From assembly GCA_937872925.1 (NCBI GenBank), contig CALMUT010000095.1:1-54853 (forward strand): a stretch of DNA of 54,853 bases, written 5' to 3'. Numbering within the stretch: the first letter of the stretch is position 1; every line of letters starts with the position of its first letter. This document shows, piece after piece, positions 47,495 to 54,853 of the stretch. A model generated the notes under the pieces. The model was not told the DNA's origin. It saw only the letters and a list, made by a program, of their open reading frames with translations, and did no database searches. A program made the position numbers and the translations under genes. This DNA comes from an uncultured Myxococcales bacterium (lineage in GTDB: Bacteria; Myxococcota_A; Polyangia; Polyangiales; Polyangiaceae).

Positions 47495-48073
47495 CTATTC
47501 GGCCGGCGGCATTGCGGGCGACGCGTTCTGCGCGTCCTTGGGCCGCGGCGCTGCGCCCTCAGTGGGCGTAGGTCCGAGCAAGAACAGTTCCCGCGTCGAG
47601 AACCGCGTGCCGTCTAGGGCGACCTGAGCGCCCTTACGAGTGTTCGAATTGACGAAGATCGGCGCCATCAAGTTGACGGTTGCCGGTTGCCCGCGGGGCG
47701 CGCACAGCACGGCCAGCACTGCGACTTCGAGGGGATCATCAGCGATCCCTGCGTCTCTGGCGGCGCTATCGATCGGCACGTCCGGGTACTCGGTACCCAA
47801 GCCGTGGGCGGAGACAACAGGGAGAGCCAGCGCCCCGTTGTCGAGGGATTGTAGCCAGCCAATGCACTCCGAATTGCCGTGGGGAATGAGAGCGAAATTC
47901 GTGTCGTCGGGAAAGCCGATCACTCCCCCGGGAAAATTGATGACCTCGGAGCTATCCAACTCGATCAAACCAAATCTATCCGTTTCTATTCTCATTACCG
48001 AGCACCCTTGCTTTGGGGACGAAGATTTGTCGTCCGCTTCAGGTTTTTGCAAACGCGATGCCAGTTTCTTCAT
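47495..48073 (-). CDS. fliW: Flagellar assembly factor FliW
   Basis: 192 residues from the ATG at 48073, whose ATGA overlaps the histidine kinase stop; an in-frame ATG at 47995 (MRIETDRFG) matches the usual FliW start, so the ~26-residue N-extension may be unique to this lineage. The FliW core is clear: RFGLIELDSSEVINFPGG, GFPDDTNFALIPH, and AVLCAPRGQPATVNLMAPIFV. FliW binds flagellin and the translational regulator CsrA. The last ~30 residues are Pro/Ala-rich. Terminal gene of the flagellar run; no csrA is adjacent. Confidence 0.88.
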   Translation of the reverse strand: MKKLASRLQKPEADDKSSSPKQGCSVMRIETDRFGLIELDSSEVINFPGGVIGFPDDTNFALIPHGNSECIGWLQSLDNGALALPVVSAHGLGTEYPDVPIDSAARDAGIADDPLEVAVLAVLCAPRGQPATVNLMAPIFVNSNTRKGAQVALDGTRFSTRELFLLGPTPTEGAAPRPKDAQNASPAMPPAE

Positions 48074-48894
48074 TTTGCCACCACCGGGATTTTCGCAACA
48101 AATGTGGCGCCGCCGCCAGCAGACTCAGCAACTGTCAAATCTCCGCCATGCGCTTCGACAACGCGACGACAGAAGGCCAGGCCCACACCAAACGCGGTCT
48201 CGGCTCCCGATGCCGTCCCGACGAAGAGGTCGAAGATCCCTTCACGCTCTGATTCGGGAACGCCACGCCCTTGGTCCGAAACACTGAAAACGACGTGGTC
48301 GCCGACGCGACCATGAAATAGCGACACAGCAGAGCCCCGGGGGGCAAAGCGCAGAGCGTTGTCGACCAGGTTGTCGAGTACTCGGGACCAGAGCACCCGA
48401 TCCACCAAGAACGCGGCGTCTTCGCCCGCATCGAGCTCGAGTGTGACTCCGGAAAGCGAGCCCCGCGCTCGGTAGCGACGGACGGCGCGCAGCGCCAACT
48501 GCGAGGCAAGCGCGGGTTCGAGTCGCAAAGAAAGCGACGCACGCCCAGCGCGGGCCGCGGCCAGGGCCTGCGTCAATAGCTCGGTGAGATCCGCGCAGGT
48601 GCGCTGCATATCACGTACCGTTTCGGAGAACGCTGGATCGCCGCCGGTTTCCGGAGTTCGCGTTTGCAGCCACGCCACACTTGCCGCAAGCGCACAAGTC
48701 AGGTTCTTGGCATCGTGCAGGGCGAAGGTCGCGGTCTCGTTTGCCGGTCGCCCGCGCACCGCGTAGACCCCACTGCAGCCATCGGGGTCAGATTCGTCCT
48801 TCTTCTTTGCAGCAGACACGAGTTTGCCTCCAACAGCAGAGAACGGCGAAGTCCGCCGACCCTTTAAGGAAAAGATGGAGGCGACCCGGGCCAT
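48070..48894 (-). CDS. Soluble histidine kinase in flagellar operon
   Basis: 274 residues, no membrane segment and no sensor domain beyond a short N-terminal region. The dimerisation/phospho-acceptor helix FALHDAKNLTCALAASVAWL provides the His, with the HDxKN variant of the H-box. ATP-binding domain: N-box LDNLVDNALRFAP, G1 VSDQGRGVP, G2 GVGLAFCRRVVEAHGG. TGATG couples it to fliA (stop TGA at 48894-48896, start ATG at 48892-48894). Its start of a cytoplasmic kinase inside the flagellar operon suggests a role in flagellar gene control, but no response regulator gene is adjacent except the REC protein at 53005-54174. Confidence 0.88.
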   Translation of the reverse strand: MARVASIFSLKGRRTSPFSAVGGKLVSAAKKKDESDPDGCSGVYAVRGRPANETATFALHDAKNLTCALAASVAWLQTRTPETGGDPAFSETVRDMQRTCADLTELLTQALAAARAGRASLSLRLEPALASQLALRAVRRYRARGSLSGVTLELDAGEDAAFLVDRVLWSRVLDNLVDNALRFAPRGSAVSLFHGRVGDHVVFSVSDQGRGVPESEREGIFDLFVGTASGAETAFGVGLAFCRRVVEAHGGDLTVAESAGGGATFVAKIPVVAK

Positions 48895-49592
48895 CAGGGA
48901 TTCGGCCTATCTAGGCGGGCACGAATGAGATGCACGGCTTCGGAGTGCAGCTGGCACACTCGGGATTCTGTCACCCCCAAGATCTCGCCGATTTCCCGAA
49001 AACTGCAGTCCTCCTGATAGTAGAGACCCAGCACCATCTGCAGTCGTTCGGAGAGGGACTCGATTGCTGCAGTCACGGCACCGACCATTTCGCTGCGCGA
49101 CGCCATCGCTTCTGGAGACGGATCGTCTGAACGCTCGTCCCCGGACAGCTCAAGGCGCGCATAGCCAGCTTCGGATATTTCCGCCAAGAGCCTCTGGTAG
49201 TCGGGCAGGGCCAACCCGAGCTCCTCAGCGACCTCGTCTTCAGTGGGGTTGCGCTCAAAACGTCGCGACAGGTCACGCACCGCTTCAGTGATCTTGCGCG
49301 AAGCACCCCGCAACTTACGTGACAGCGGATCTAGCCCCCGCAGGTAGTCCAAGATCGCGCCGCGAACTCGATGCGAGGCGTAGGCTTCGAAGTGTTCCTC
49401 GTCCATGTCCGGACGCCTGCGTGTCAGAGCTTCGGCCATGCCCACCCAGCCCGCGCTCAGCACGTCGTCAAAACTGACGCTGGAAGGAAGAGTGCGTGCG
49501 GTCCTAATGGCGATTCTGCGCACCAGCGGCATATACTGACTGGCGGTGTCGCGGTCCGCGATGGGATCTCGCGAAATGGCTGCTGTAGTCAT
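48894..49592 (-). CDS. fliA: Flagellar-type sigma factor (FliA/WhiG group)
   Basis: 232 residues from the ATG at 49592; a GTG at 49625 overlapping the flhF stop by 4 nt (GTGA) is also plausible. Region 2: QYMPLVRRIAIRTART, SFDDVLSAGWVGMAEAL, and FEAYASHRVRGAILDYLR, the last two being signatures of FliA. Region 3: PLSRKLRGASRKITEAVRDL and NPTEDEVAEELGL. Region 4: LGLYYQEDCSFREIGEILG, then VTESRVCQLHSEAVHLIR. FliA (sigma-28) directs transcription of late flagellar and motility genes. Its position behind flhA and flhF in the same order is the arrangement seen in many polarly flagellated bacteria. Confidence 0.92.
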   Translation of the reverse strand: MTTAAISRDPIADRDTASQYMPLVRRIAIRTARTLPSSVSFDDVLSAGWVGMAEALTRRRPDMDEEHFEAYASHRVRGAILDYLRGLDPLSRKLRGASRKITEAVRDLSRRFERNPTEDEVAEELGLALPDYQRLLAEISEAGYARLELSGDERSDDPSPEAMASRSEMVGAVTAAIESLSERLQMVLGLYYQEDCSFREIGEILGVTESRVCQLHSEAVHLIRARLDRPNP

Positions 49593-49621
49593 CTTCTTGG
49601 TTCCGGCTGCTTGGGTGGTCG

Positions 49622-50752
49622 TCACGGCGCGCTTTCGAACAAGGCGTCCACGACGGCGTTGACAGAGGCTGAGCGAATGTCCTCCGGCACCCGCGGCCCA
49701 TCGCACAGGTAGTGGAAGGGCAAGTCCGCCGGGATGGCTGCGTGCAACACACCGCCGGCCTGGAGAGTTTCGTCGAGCTTCGTCACGCACAGACCCGTGA
49801 CGCCGGCTTCCGAATAGGCAGTCACCGCTCGTTCCGCGTCGCTGCCCCGCGTCCAAGCCGGCATGACCAGAAGCACATGCGACTCCCGCCCATTGGCTGC
49901 GCTGAGGCAGGCAGGCACCGTCCAGCGTTGGTCGTCGGAGAGTGTGCTGCGGCCAGCCGTGTCCACTAACACGATGTCCGTGCGGCACTCGGCCAACGCC
50001 TGGGCAAACTCCGTCTCGTCCCTAGCGGTGTAGAAGGGCAAGCCCATCAACGTGGCGTAGCGCTGCCATTGCTCGACGGCGCCAACCCGATACGTATCGA
50101 GACTGATCACCGCAACGGATCGCCCATGGTCTAGACGGGCGCGCGCGGCAAGCTTCGCCAAGGTGGTGGTCTTGCCCACACCGGTTTGTCCGACGGCCGC
50201 GACCAGCATGGGGCCGGCCCCCACAATCACGTCTTCGGCGGTGCGTAGCCGCTCACAGAGCCGCGTGCGCAGCCACGCCTTGAGCGCTTGCTCTCCGCGA
50301 CGGGCGGCGCGAGCCGAGCCACTCGCCAGCTCTCGCGCCAAAGCACCCTCCACGCCAACCGCCGCAAGCATGGAGTAGGCGCGTTGCCGCGGCGGACGGC
50401 TCGCGTTCAAGTCTTCGAGCATGGAGCGCAGGACGGAAAGCTCTCGCTCGATTTCCCGAGCGTCCAATCCAAGAGTCGGGGTGGTCCCGCCCGTACGCCC
50501 CAAAGCGCGCGATCGCGGTCGGCCGCTTTGGCGTCGCGACTCACCCGCGGCGGGGCGCGCTTCCGCGAAGGGCCAACGCTGGATCTCAGTCGCTGGCGCT
50601 GCGCTGACCTCGATGAAGGAAGCGCCCAGCGCGCCCCCTCGACCGTTGGTCACCTCGCGGGTCGAGTGAATCACCGCATCGGGGCCAAAAGCGGCTTTCA
50701 CGGCTTTTAGCGCTTCTCGCACATCCACGCCTCTAAACAATTGGTACTGCAA
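49622..50752 (-). CDS. flhF: Flagellar GTPase FlhF
   Basis: 376 residues; an SRP-type GTPase that sets flagellar placement and number at the pole. N-terminal B-domain: FGPDAVIHSTREV with RGGALGASFIEV. The N-domain helices fill about 150-195. GTPase motifs: G1 GQTGVGKTTTLAKLAA, G2/G3 region with SLDTYRVGAVEQ and VLVDTAGRS, G4 TKLDETLQAGG. The Q in the G1 motif and the RVGA motif are those of FlhF rather than Ffh. The gene starts 12 nt after the flhA stop. Confidence 0.93.
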   Translation of the reverse strand: MQYQLFRGVDVREALKAVKAAFGPDAVIHSTREVTNGRGGALGASFIEVSAAPATEIQRWPFAEARPAAGESRRQSGRPRSRALGRTGGTTPTLGLDAREIERELSVLRSMLEDLNASRPPRQRAYSMLAAVGVEGALARELASGSARAARRGEQALKAWLRTRLCERLRTAEDVIVGAGPMLVAAVGQTGVGKTTTLAKLAARARLDHGRSVAVISLDTYRVGAVEQWQRYATLMGLPFYTARDETEFAQALAECRTDIVLVDTAGRSTLSDDQRWTVPACLSAANGRESHVLLVMPAWTRGSDAERAVTAYSEAGVTGLCVTKLDETLQAGGVLHAAIPADLPFHYLCDGPRVPEDIRSASVNAVVDALFESAP

Positions 50753-50764
50753 CGGGCACCTCCA

Positions 50765-52858
50765 TCACTGCGCTTGCTCCTGGCCATCCAGCTGGACCAC
50801 CTCGAAAGGACGAATCGTTGCCTCCGGTTCGATCTCGCGAAACGAAAGCACTGTGAGCATGGGACAACGTCGTTCGGCGAACGCACGCACGTAGCGCCGA
50901 ACGTCCGGCCCAGTCACGACCAACGGAGGACGTCCCGCAGCAAGCATGCGCTGGCAGGCAGCCTCCAAAGTCAAACCCAGTTCGCGCGCCTGCTCCGGGT
51001 CGAGAGCACCCCCTGTGCCGCTGGCGATTTCGCGCAATGAGCGCCTGAAGATCTCCTCGACCTTTGCGTCGAGCACCAGGGTGGACACGGTGCCATCTGC
51101 GCCACAAACCTGTTTGGTGAGTTGGCGAGAGAGGCGCTGACGAACCATTTCGGTAAGCTGTTCTGGGTCCCGTGTGTTCACGGAGAGCTCGATAAGCGCC
51201 TCCAACAGCGTGCGCAGATCCCGAATAGAAACGCCCTCGCGCAACATATTGCGCACCACCTTCAGCACATCGCCGAGGGCCAATTGATTGGGGATCAGGT
51301 CATCCACCAGCTTCGGTGTCGAACGAGAGAACACCTCAAATAGGTGTGACAACTCGCTGCGGCCAACGATCTCGTGAGCATGACGACGAACGATTTCCGC
51401 GAGATGGGTTGCAACGATGGTCGTATGGTCCACCACGGTATGGCCCAACGCTTCGGCAAGCTCGCGATCCCGTGCGGGGACCCAACGAGCGGGTGTGCCA
51501 AATGCCGGGTCCTTGGTTTCTTCACCATCGATGGGGGCCGCCGTACCGGTGGCGTCCATGGCCAACAGCTTCCCGCCGCGCACGGCGCCGCTTGCGATTT
51601 CGGTGCCGAGCAACATGAAGCGATACGCGCCGGGAGCGAGCGCGAGATTGTCTCGGATGTGCACCGGCGGAATGACGATCCCAAGGTCGAGGGCGATCTG
51701 TTTGCGCAGCGCCGCGATGCGGTCGACGAGGGACCCGCCCATCTTTGGATCCACAATGTGGATCAACTCGTAACCGACCTCGAGGGCCATCACGTCCAGA
51801 GGCAACGACGCTTCGATGTCCTCTTGGGAAGCAGGGCGCGGCGCGGAGTCTTGAGGAGGTTCCTTCGCCTCGGGTTTGGCCACCACCGCCGCTTGAGTGT
51901 TCCTCGCGGACCATGCCAGCGCGCCCGCTATAAACAGGAATGGCACCGCGGGCATGCCCGGCAACATGGCAAACACCACCAGCACGCCGGCGGTGGCCGC
52001 GACGGCCCGAGTGCTCCCCAGCAATTGCGTGCGGAACGCCCGGCCCAGCTGCTGCCCGGTAGCCGAACGAGTCACCACGACGCCTGCAGCGGTGGAAACC
52101 AGCAGCGAGGGCATCTGCGATACGAGGGCATCGCCGACGGACAGAATCGAGAAGGTCTCCGCGGCGGCAGCCAGCGACATCCCGCCGCCTACGCCGATCA
52201 GCAGGCCACCGACTAGGTTGATCGCTGTAATCAAGAGTCCGGCGATGGCATCGCCCTTGACGAACTTGCTTGCGCCGTCCATCGCGCCGTAGAAGTCGGC
52301 TTCACGCTCGATGTCACGGCGGCGATCTCGCGCAACATCCGCAGAGATAACCCCCGCGTTGAGGTCGGCGTCGATGGCCATCTGTTTGCCGGGCATGCCG
52401 TCTAGGGCGAAGCGCGCCGCCACCTCTGCAATGCGCCCGGAGCCCTTGGTGATCACGACGAAGTTGATCACCACCAGGATCAGGAACACCACCAGACCGA
52501 CGACGACATTGCCACCCACGACGAACTTGCCGAAGGTTTCGACGACTTGGCCGGCGGCGCCCTGGCCTTCGTGCCCATTGAGCAGGATCAGGCGAGTGGT
52601 CGCCACGTTCAGACTCAGCCGCAGCAGCGTCGCGACGAGGATGACCGCCGGGAACGAACTGAATTGCAGCGGGCTCTCCATGAAGAGGCCGATCAAGAAG
52701 ACGCCAATGGAGATGGCCAGTGAAAATGCCAGTAGCAGATCGATCAGAAACGCCGGTAGTGGCACGACCATCATCAGCACGATGGCGACGATGGCGAGGG
52801 GAACTGTCAATTCCTTGACACTGCTCGTCGCGTCGTTCGTGGCGATACTGGAGGTCAC
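50765..52858 (-). CDS. flhA: Flagellar biosynthesis protein FlhA
   Basis: 697 residues, the standard length, starting at a GTG. FlhA is the inner-membrane gate of the flagellar type III secretion system. Eight membrane segments lie in the first ~320 residues, with the FHIPEP signature in LRLSLNVATTRLIL, FVVITKGSGRIAEVAARF and the cytoplasmic-loop motif MPGKQMAIDADLNAG. The C-terminal cytoplasmic domain (about 350-697) includes VHIRDNLALAPGAYRF and the ring-forming region. A sigma-54-like promoter ends 13 nt upstream, which would leave a leader of only about 2 nt before the GTG. First gene of the flhA-flhF-fliA-kinase-fliW run. Confidence 0.95.
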   Translation of the reverse strand: MTSSIATNDATSSVKELTVPLAIVAIVLMMVVPLPAFLIDLLLAFSLAISIGVFLIGLFMESPLQFSSFPAVILVATLLRLSLNVATTRLILLNGHEGQGAAGQVVETFGKFVVGGNVVVGLVVFLILVVINFVVITKGSGRIAEVAARFALDGMPGKQMAIDADLNAGVISADVARDRRRDIEREADFYGAMDGASKFVKGDAIAGLLITAINLVGGLLIGVGGGMSLAAAAETFSILSVGDALVSQMPSLLVSTAAGVVVTRSATGQQLGRAFRTQLLGSTRAVAATAGVLVVFAMLPGMPAVPFLFIAGALAWSARNTQAAVVAKPEAKEPPQDSAPRPASQEDIEASLPLDVMALEVGYELIHIVDPKMGGSLVDRIAALRKQIALDLGIVIPPVHIRDNLALAPGAYRFMLLGTEIASGAVRGGKLLAMDATGTAAPIDGEETKDPAFGTPARWVPARDRELAEALGHTVVDHTTIVATHLAEIVRRHAHEIVGRSELSHLFEVFSRSTPKLVDDLIPNQLALGDVLKVVRNMLREGVSIRDLRTLLEALIELSVNTRDPEQLTEMVRQRLSRQLTKQVCGADGTVSTLVLDAKVEEIFRRSLREIASGTGGALDPEQARELGLTLEAACQRMLAAGRPPLVVTGPDVRRYVRAFAERRCPMLTVLSFREIEPEATIRPFEVVQLDGQEQAQ

Positions 52859-52870
52859 GCGGAGGGCATT

Positions 52871-52886
52871 TGCCAGAAGCGTGCCA
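52871..52886 (-). promoter_or_regulatory. Sigma-54-type promoter upstream of flhA
   Basis: On the minus strand TGGCACGCTTCTGGCA matches the consensus TGGCACGnnnnTTGCW at all positions but one (TGGC for TTGC), with GG and GC exactly 10 bases apart. Transcription would begin at about 52860, two bases before the assigned GTG at 52858. Sigma-54 control of early or middle flagellar genes is widespread in polarly flagellated bacteria. Confidence 0.6.
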
Positions 52887-53004
52887 CGCGTTCAGCCGTG
52901 TCTCGCGGGGGCTGCCGGCCAAGATTCGGCGGCTTTTCTAAGGGAGCGCACAACGCGCCGGGGCGATTGACATCGCGGCGCCAGAGCACTGGCGCCGGCT
53001 GTCG

Positions 53005-54174
53005 TCACGCACCCGACGCGATGGCCAGCTGCGGCAGGACCGCGCCGGGCTGCTCGGGGCTAACAACCTGGATCGGCTCAAGCAACCCCGCGCCCGATGC
53101 GAAGTTGTGCAGCCGCTGCAACAGACTGGGAGTGATCTCCGTGCCACTGCCTACGACCGTCATGCCGCTCTTCGCCTTGACGTCACCCGCGAGGATCATT
53201 CCCACGCGTAACTCCGCCACATGGATCTCACGCATGCCACCGGGAGCAACAGAAACCCCCGAACTGGCGGCCAGCGCGGTCATGACTTCCGGATCGTAGA
53301 CTCCGTCGCGACGCCGCAGCGTTTCCAAGGCGGCCTGCTCCGACACGCCGCGCGTGCGCAGCAAGTGAAAATCGTAACAGGCCTGGAGGATACGCGCCCC
53401 CAAGGATTTTTCCTTGGATTGTCGTTCCTCTCGGCCGCGAAGGACCTCACGAACCCTCTCGATCCGAGGGATATTGCCGAGGAGCTTTTCACCGACGTCG
53501 GGCAGCGCAAGAACCATCTGCTTCTCGGCGTCCGAGAGGGCGCGTCCAGCGAGGTACTTGTGTAGGGTTTCGGGCGGCAAGGTGATCACCGGCACGTGAC
53601 ATAGCAGCGACGCAAGTTGGATATGCCAGCGTTCTTCCACCTGCATGTGGTCCAGCACCGCGCCGACCCGGCGCTCCATCTGGCGCGCACGTCCAAACAG
53701 ATCCGGCTGCACCAACGCGAGGGTGTCGAGCAGGGTCTGGATCGCACCCCGCAGGGTCTGCTCCAGCAGCTCTTTCTCCGCGGTAAGCAGACGATTCTGA
53801 TGGACCGCCGCGTGCAGCGTCGAAGTGAGCACGTCCGGCGGGCACGGCTTGCTCAAGAAGCGAAACAGCTGGCCGTGGTTGACCGCGCGGATTGCCTGCT
53901 GCAGGTCGCTTTGGCCGGTGAGCAGGATCCGCACCATAGAGGGATCCATGGCCCGCGCTTGCTCAAGAAACTCCGCGCCGTCCATCTGCGGCATGCGCAT
54001 GTCGGAAACCACGACCGCAAAGGGCCCTTCATTCGTAACCCGATCTAGACCTTGGGCACCGCTGGTCGCGGTCAGCACCTCGAAGTCCCAGACGAGTTGT
54101 CGCGACAGACCCTCCAGAACGAGCGGTTCGTCGTCGACCAGCAAGATACGTGGAAGTTCGGTTTCTTCGTCCAT
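53005..54174 (-). CDS. Response regulator with degenerate HD-GYP-like output
   Basis: 389 residues. A complete receiver domain occupies residues 1-125: LLVDDEP, phospho-acceptor in VVVSDMRMPQMDG, LLTGQSD and FLSKPCPP. A helix bundle then resembles an HD-GYP (RpfG-like) domain (QMERRVGAVLDHMQ, LASLLCHVPVITLPP, DVGEKLLGNIPRI), but the HD of the usual LLHDIGK is replaced by LLCHVP and no GYP is present, so c-di-GMP hydrolysis is unlikely and it may be a binding or adaptor version. The C-terminal ~90 residues contain a beta-rich module (IHVAELRVGMILAGDVKAKSGMTVVG) also common in these proteins. Starts 4 nt after the HDOD gene stop. Confidence 0.85.
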   Translation of the reverse strand: MDEETELPRILLVDDEPLVLEGLSRQLVWDFEVLTATSGAQGLDRVTNEGPFAVVVSDMRMPQMDGAEFLEQARAMDPSMVRILLTGQSDLQQAIRAVNHGQLFRFLSKPCPPDVLTSTLHAAVHQNRLLTAEKELLEQTLRGAIQTLLDTLALVQPDLFGRARQMERRVGAVLDHMQVEERWHIQLASLLCHVPVITLPPETLHKYLAGRALSDAEKQMVLALPDVGEKLLGNIPRIERVREVLRGREERQSKEKSLGARILQACYDFHLLRTRGVSEQAALETLRRRDGVYDPEVMTALAASSGVSVAPGGMREIHVAELRVGMILAGDVKAKSGMTVVGSGTEITPSLLQRLHNFASGAGLLEPIQVVSPEQPGAVLPQLAIASGA

Positions 54175-54177
54175 GGC

Positions 54178-54853
54178 TCACCCCAGCGTCTTGTCACGCG
54201 CTGCCCGGAGTTTTTCAGCATCCGTTTTGCAGCCAAGCATGTCCAGAATGCTGTGCAGAGCATCCGCACTGCCAGCCTGGATCCCTTCGTCGACCAGGGC
54301 GCGCGCGACGGCCAAGATGGCAGCGGGCGTCGTCGACTGACCCGCGAGCGCAGCGGGCGTGCGATGAAACTGGACGGCCTCTCCGATGGCGTAAGGCAAC
54401 CCCCACAGCCCCAGCAGGTACGCACCAATTTCCGGATGCGTGGTGCCGAAGAGTTGCCGCTCCAGCTCCGCATCCTGTTCTTCGCTACTGGCCCGCAGCT
54501 TCGCGAGTTCCAGCAGTCGTGCGGGGGCCTTCGCAGCCAGAACCAATAGCCCAACCTGATGAAGCATGCCGGCCATGAACGCATCCGAAGCGACAGCCGC
54601 CGCGGTTGGTCCAGACACCATGTGGCGCGTCACTGCTTGTGCCACCCGGGCCACTCTGAGGGAATCCTCGGTGACGCTATCCATGAGGGCCGCGTGGGCG
54701 GGCGCGACCTGGAAGGCGCGGGAAACCTCCGCGCTGAGCACCACGGACTTCACGACGTTGACTCCGAGCCGCGCGACCGCTGCATCCACAGCGTTGATCG
54801 TATCCGTTCAGCGAATCACGTCCTGACGTAGCGGGTGTCGTTGTGGCCCGATC
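54178..54853 (-). pseudogene. HDOD-domain protein, 5' part broken or out of window
   Basis: The frame read from 54789 gives 203 residues of a HDOD domain: AVARLGVNVVKSVVLSAEVSR, FMAGMLHQVGLLVL, WGLPYAIGEAVQFHRTP. In a complete HDOD protein about 80 more N-terminal residues precede this point. The same frame does remain HDOD-like further upstream but meets a TGA at 54808-54810. Either a nonsense mutation, a frameshift or a sequence error near the contig end has split the gene, or a start at GTG 54789 gives a truncated protein. Operon with the degenerate HD-GYP regulator (4-nt gap). Confidence 0.6.

Overview
The window looks like a chromosomal piece (probably one contig) from a high-GC member of the Myxococcota, most likely a Polyangia-type bacterium. 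This rests on gene content, not on a marker gene: many secreted lipoproteins with Cys-rich modules and long Gly/Ser/Thr-rich linkers, a trypsin-like protease with a MYXO-CTERM-like tail, PEGA-type repeats, a large Ser/Thr kinase beside a sigma factor, HDOD proteins, and a complete leucine-type acyl-CoA carboxylase pair. No rRNA, tRNA, CRISPR array, phage or insertion sequence was seen. The first ~75 bases are homopolymeric G/C runs that look like a contig-end artefact.

Positions 1-13,300 hold mainly secreted or surface proteins. A four-gene minus-strand operon encodes a Cys-rich lipoprotein, a metzincin lipoprotein, a von Willebrand A lipoprotein and a second Cys-rich lipoprotein cut by the window edge. 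It is divergent from a FadL-like outer-membrane protein that has a good Fur-box match just before its start. Then come a small Cys-rich lipoprotein, a CopD/DUF2269-like membrane protein, two secreted HExxH proteins, and a coupled trypsin/PEGA-protein pair.

Positions 12,400-24,000 hold a signalling and housekeeping mix. A receptor-like protein (zinc-type anti-sigma motif, pseudokinase, active kinase, membrane anchor) precedes a sigma-70-family factor. Next are a PPi-type phosphofructokinase, an envelope protein, a fatty-acid-hydroxylase/sterol-desaturase-like protein, a VWA protein and an acyltransferase. A MocR regulator follows, divergent from a flavin-barrel/GNAT fusion.

Positions 25,300-43,300 hold a methylcrotonyl-CoA-carboxylase-like beta subunit, and 12 kb further on its biotin-carboxylase/BCCP partner and an enoyl-CoA hydratase. 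Between them lie a K+ channel with double RCK modules, membrane proteins of unknown role, several lipoproteins (VWA, FGE-sulfatase fold, CxGxC-repeat) and a 1-kb gene-free stretch with two related palindromes.

Positions 43,300-54,853 are motility and signalling. An HDOD/zinc-ribbon/membrane protein and a small rod-protein-like polypeptide precede a compact minus-strand run: HDOD protein (broken at the window end), REC-degenerate HD-GYP regulator, flhA, flhF, fliA-type sigma factor, a soluble histidine kinase and fliW. The last five genes are joined by 0-29-nt gaps or short overlaps. A 15/16 match to a sigma-54 promoter lies directly before flhA. Flagellar genes are notable because the best-known myxobacteria glide and lack flagella.
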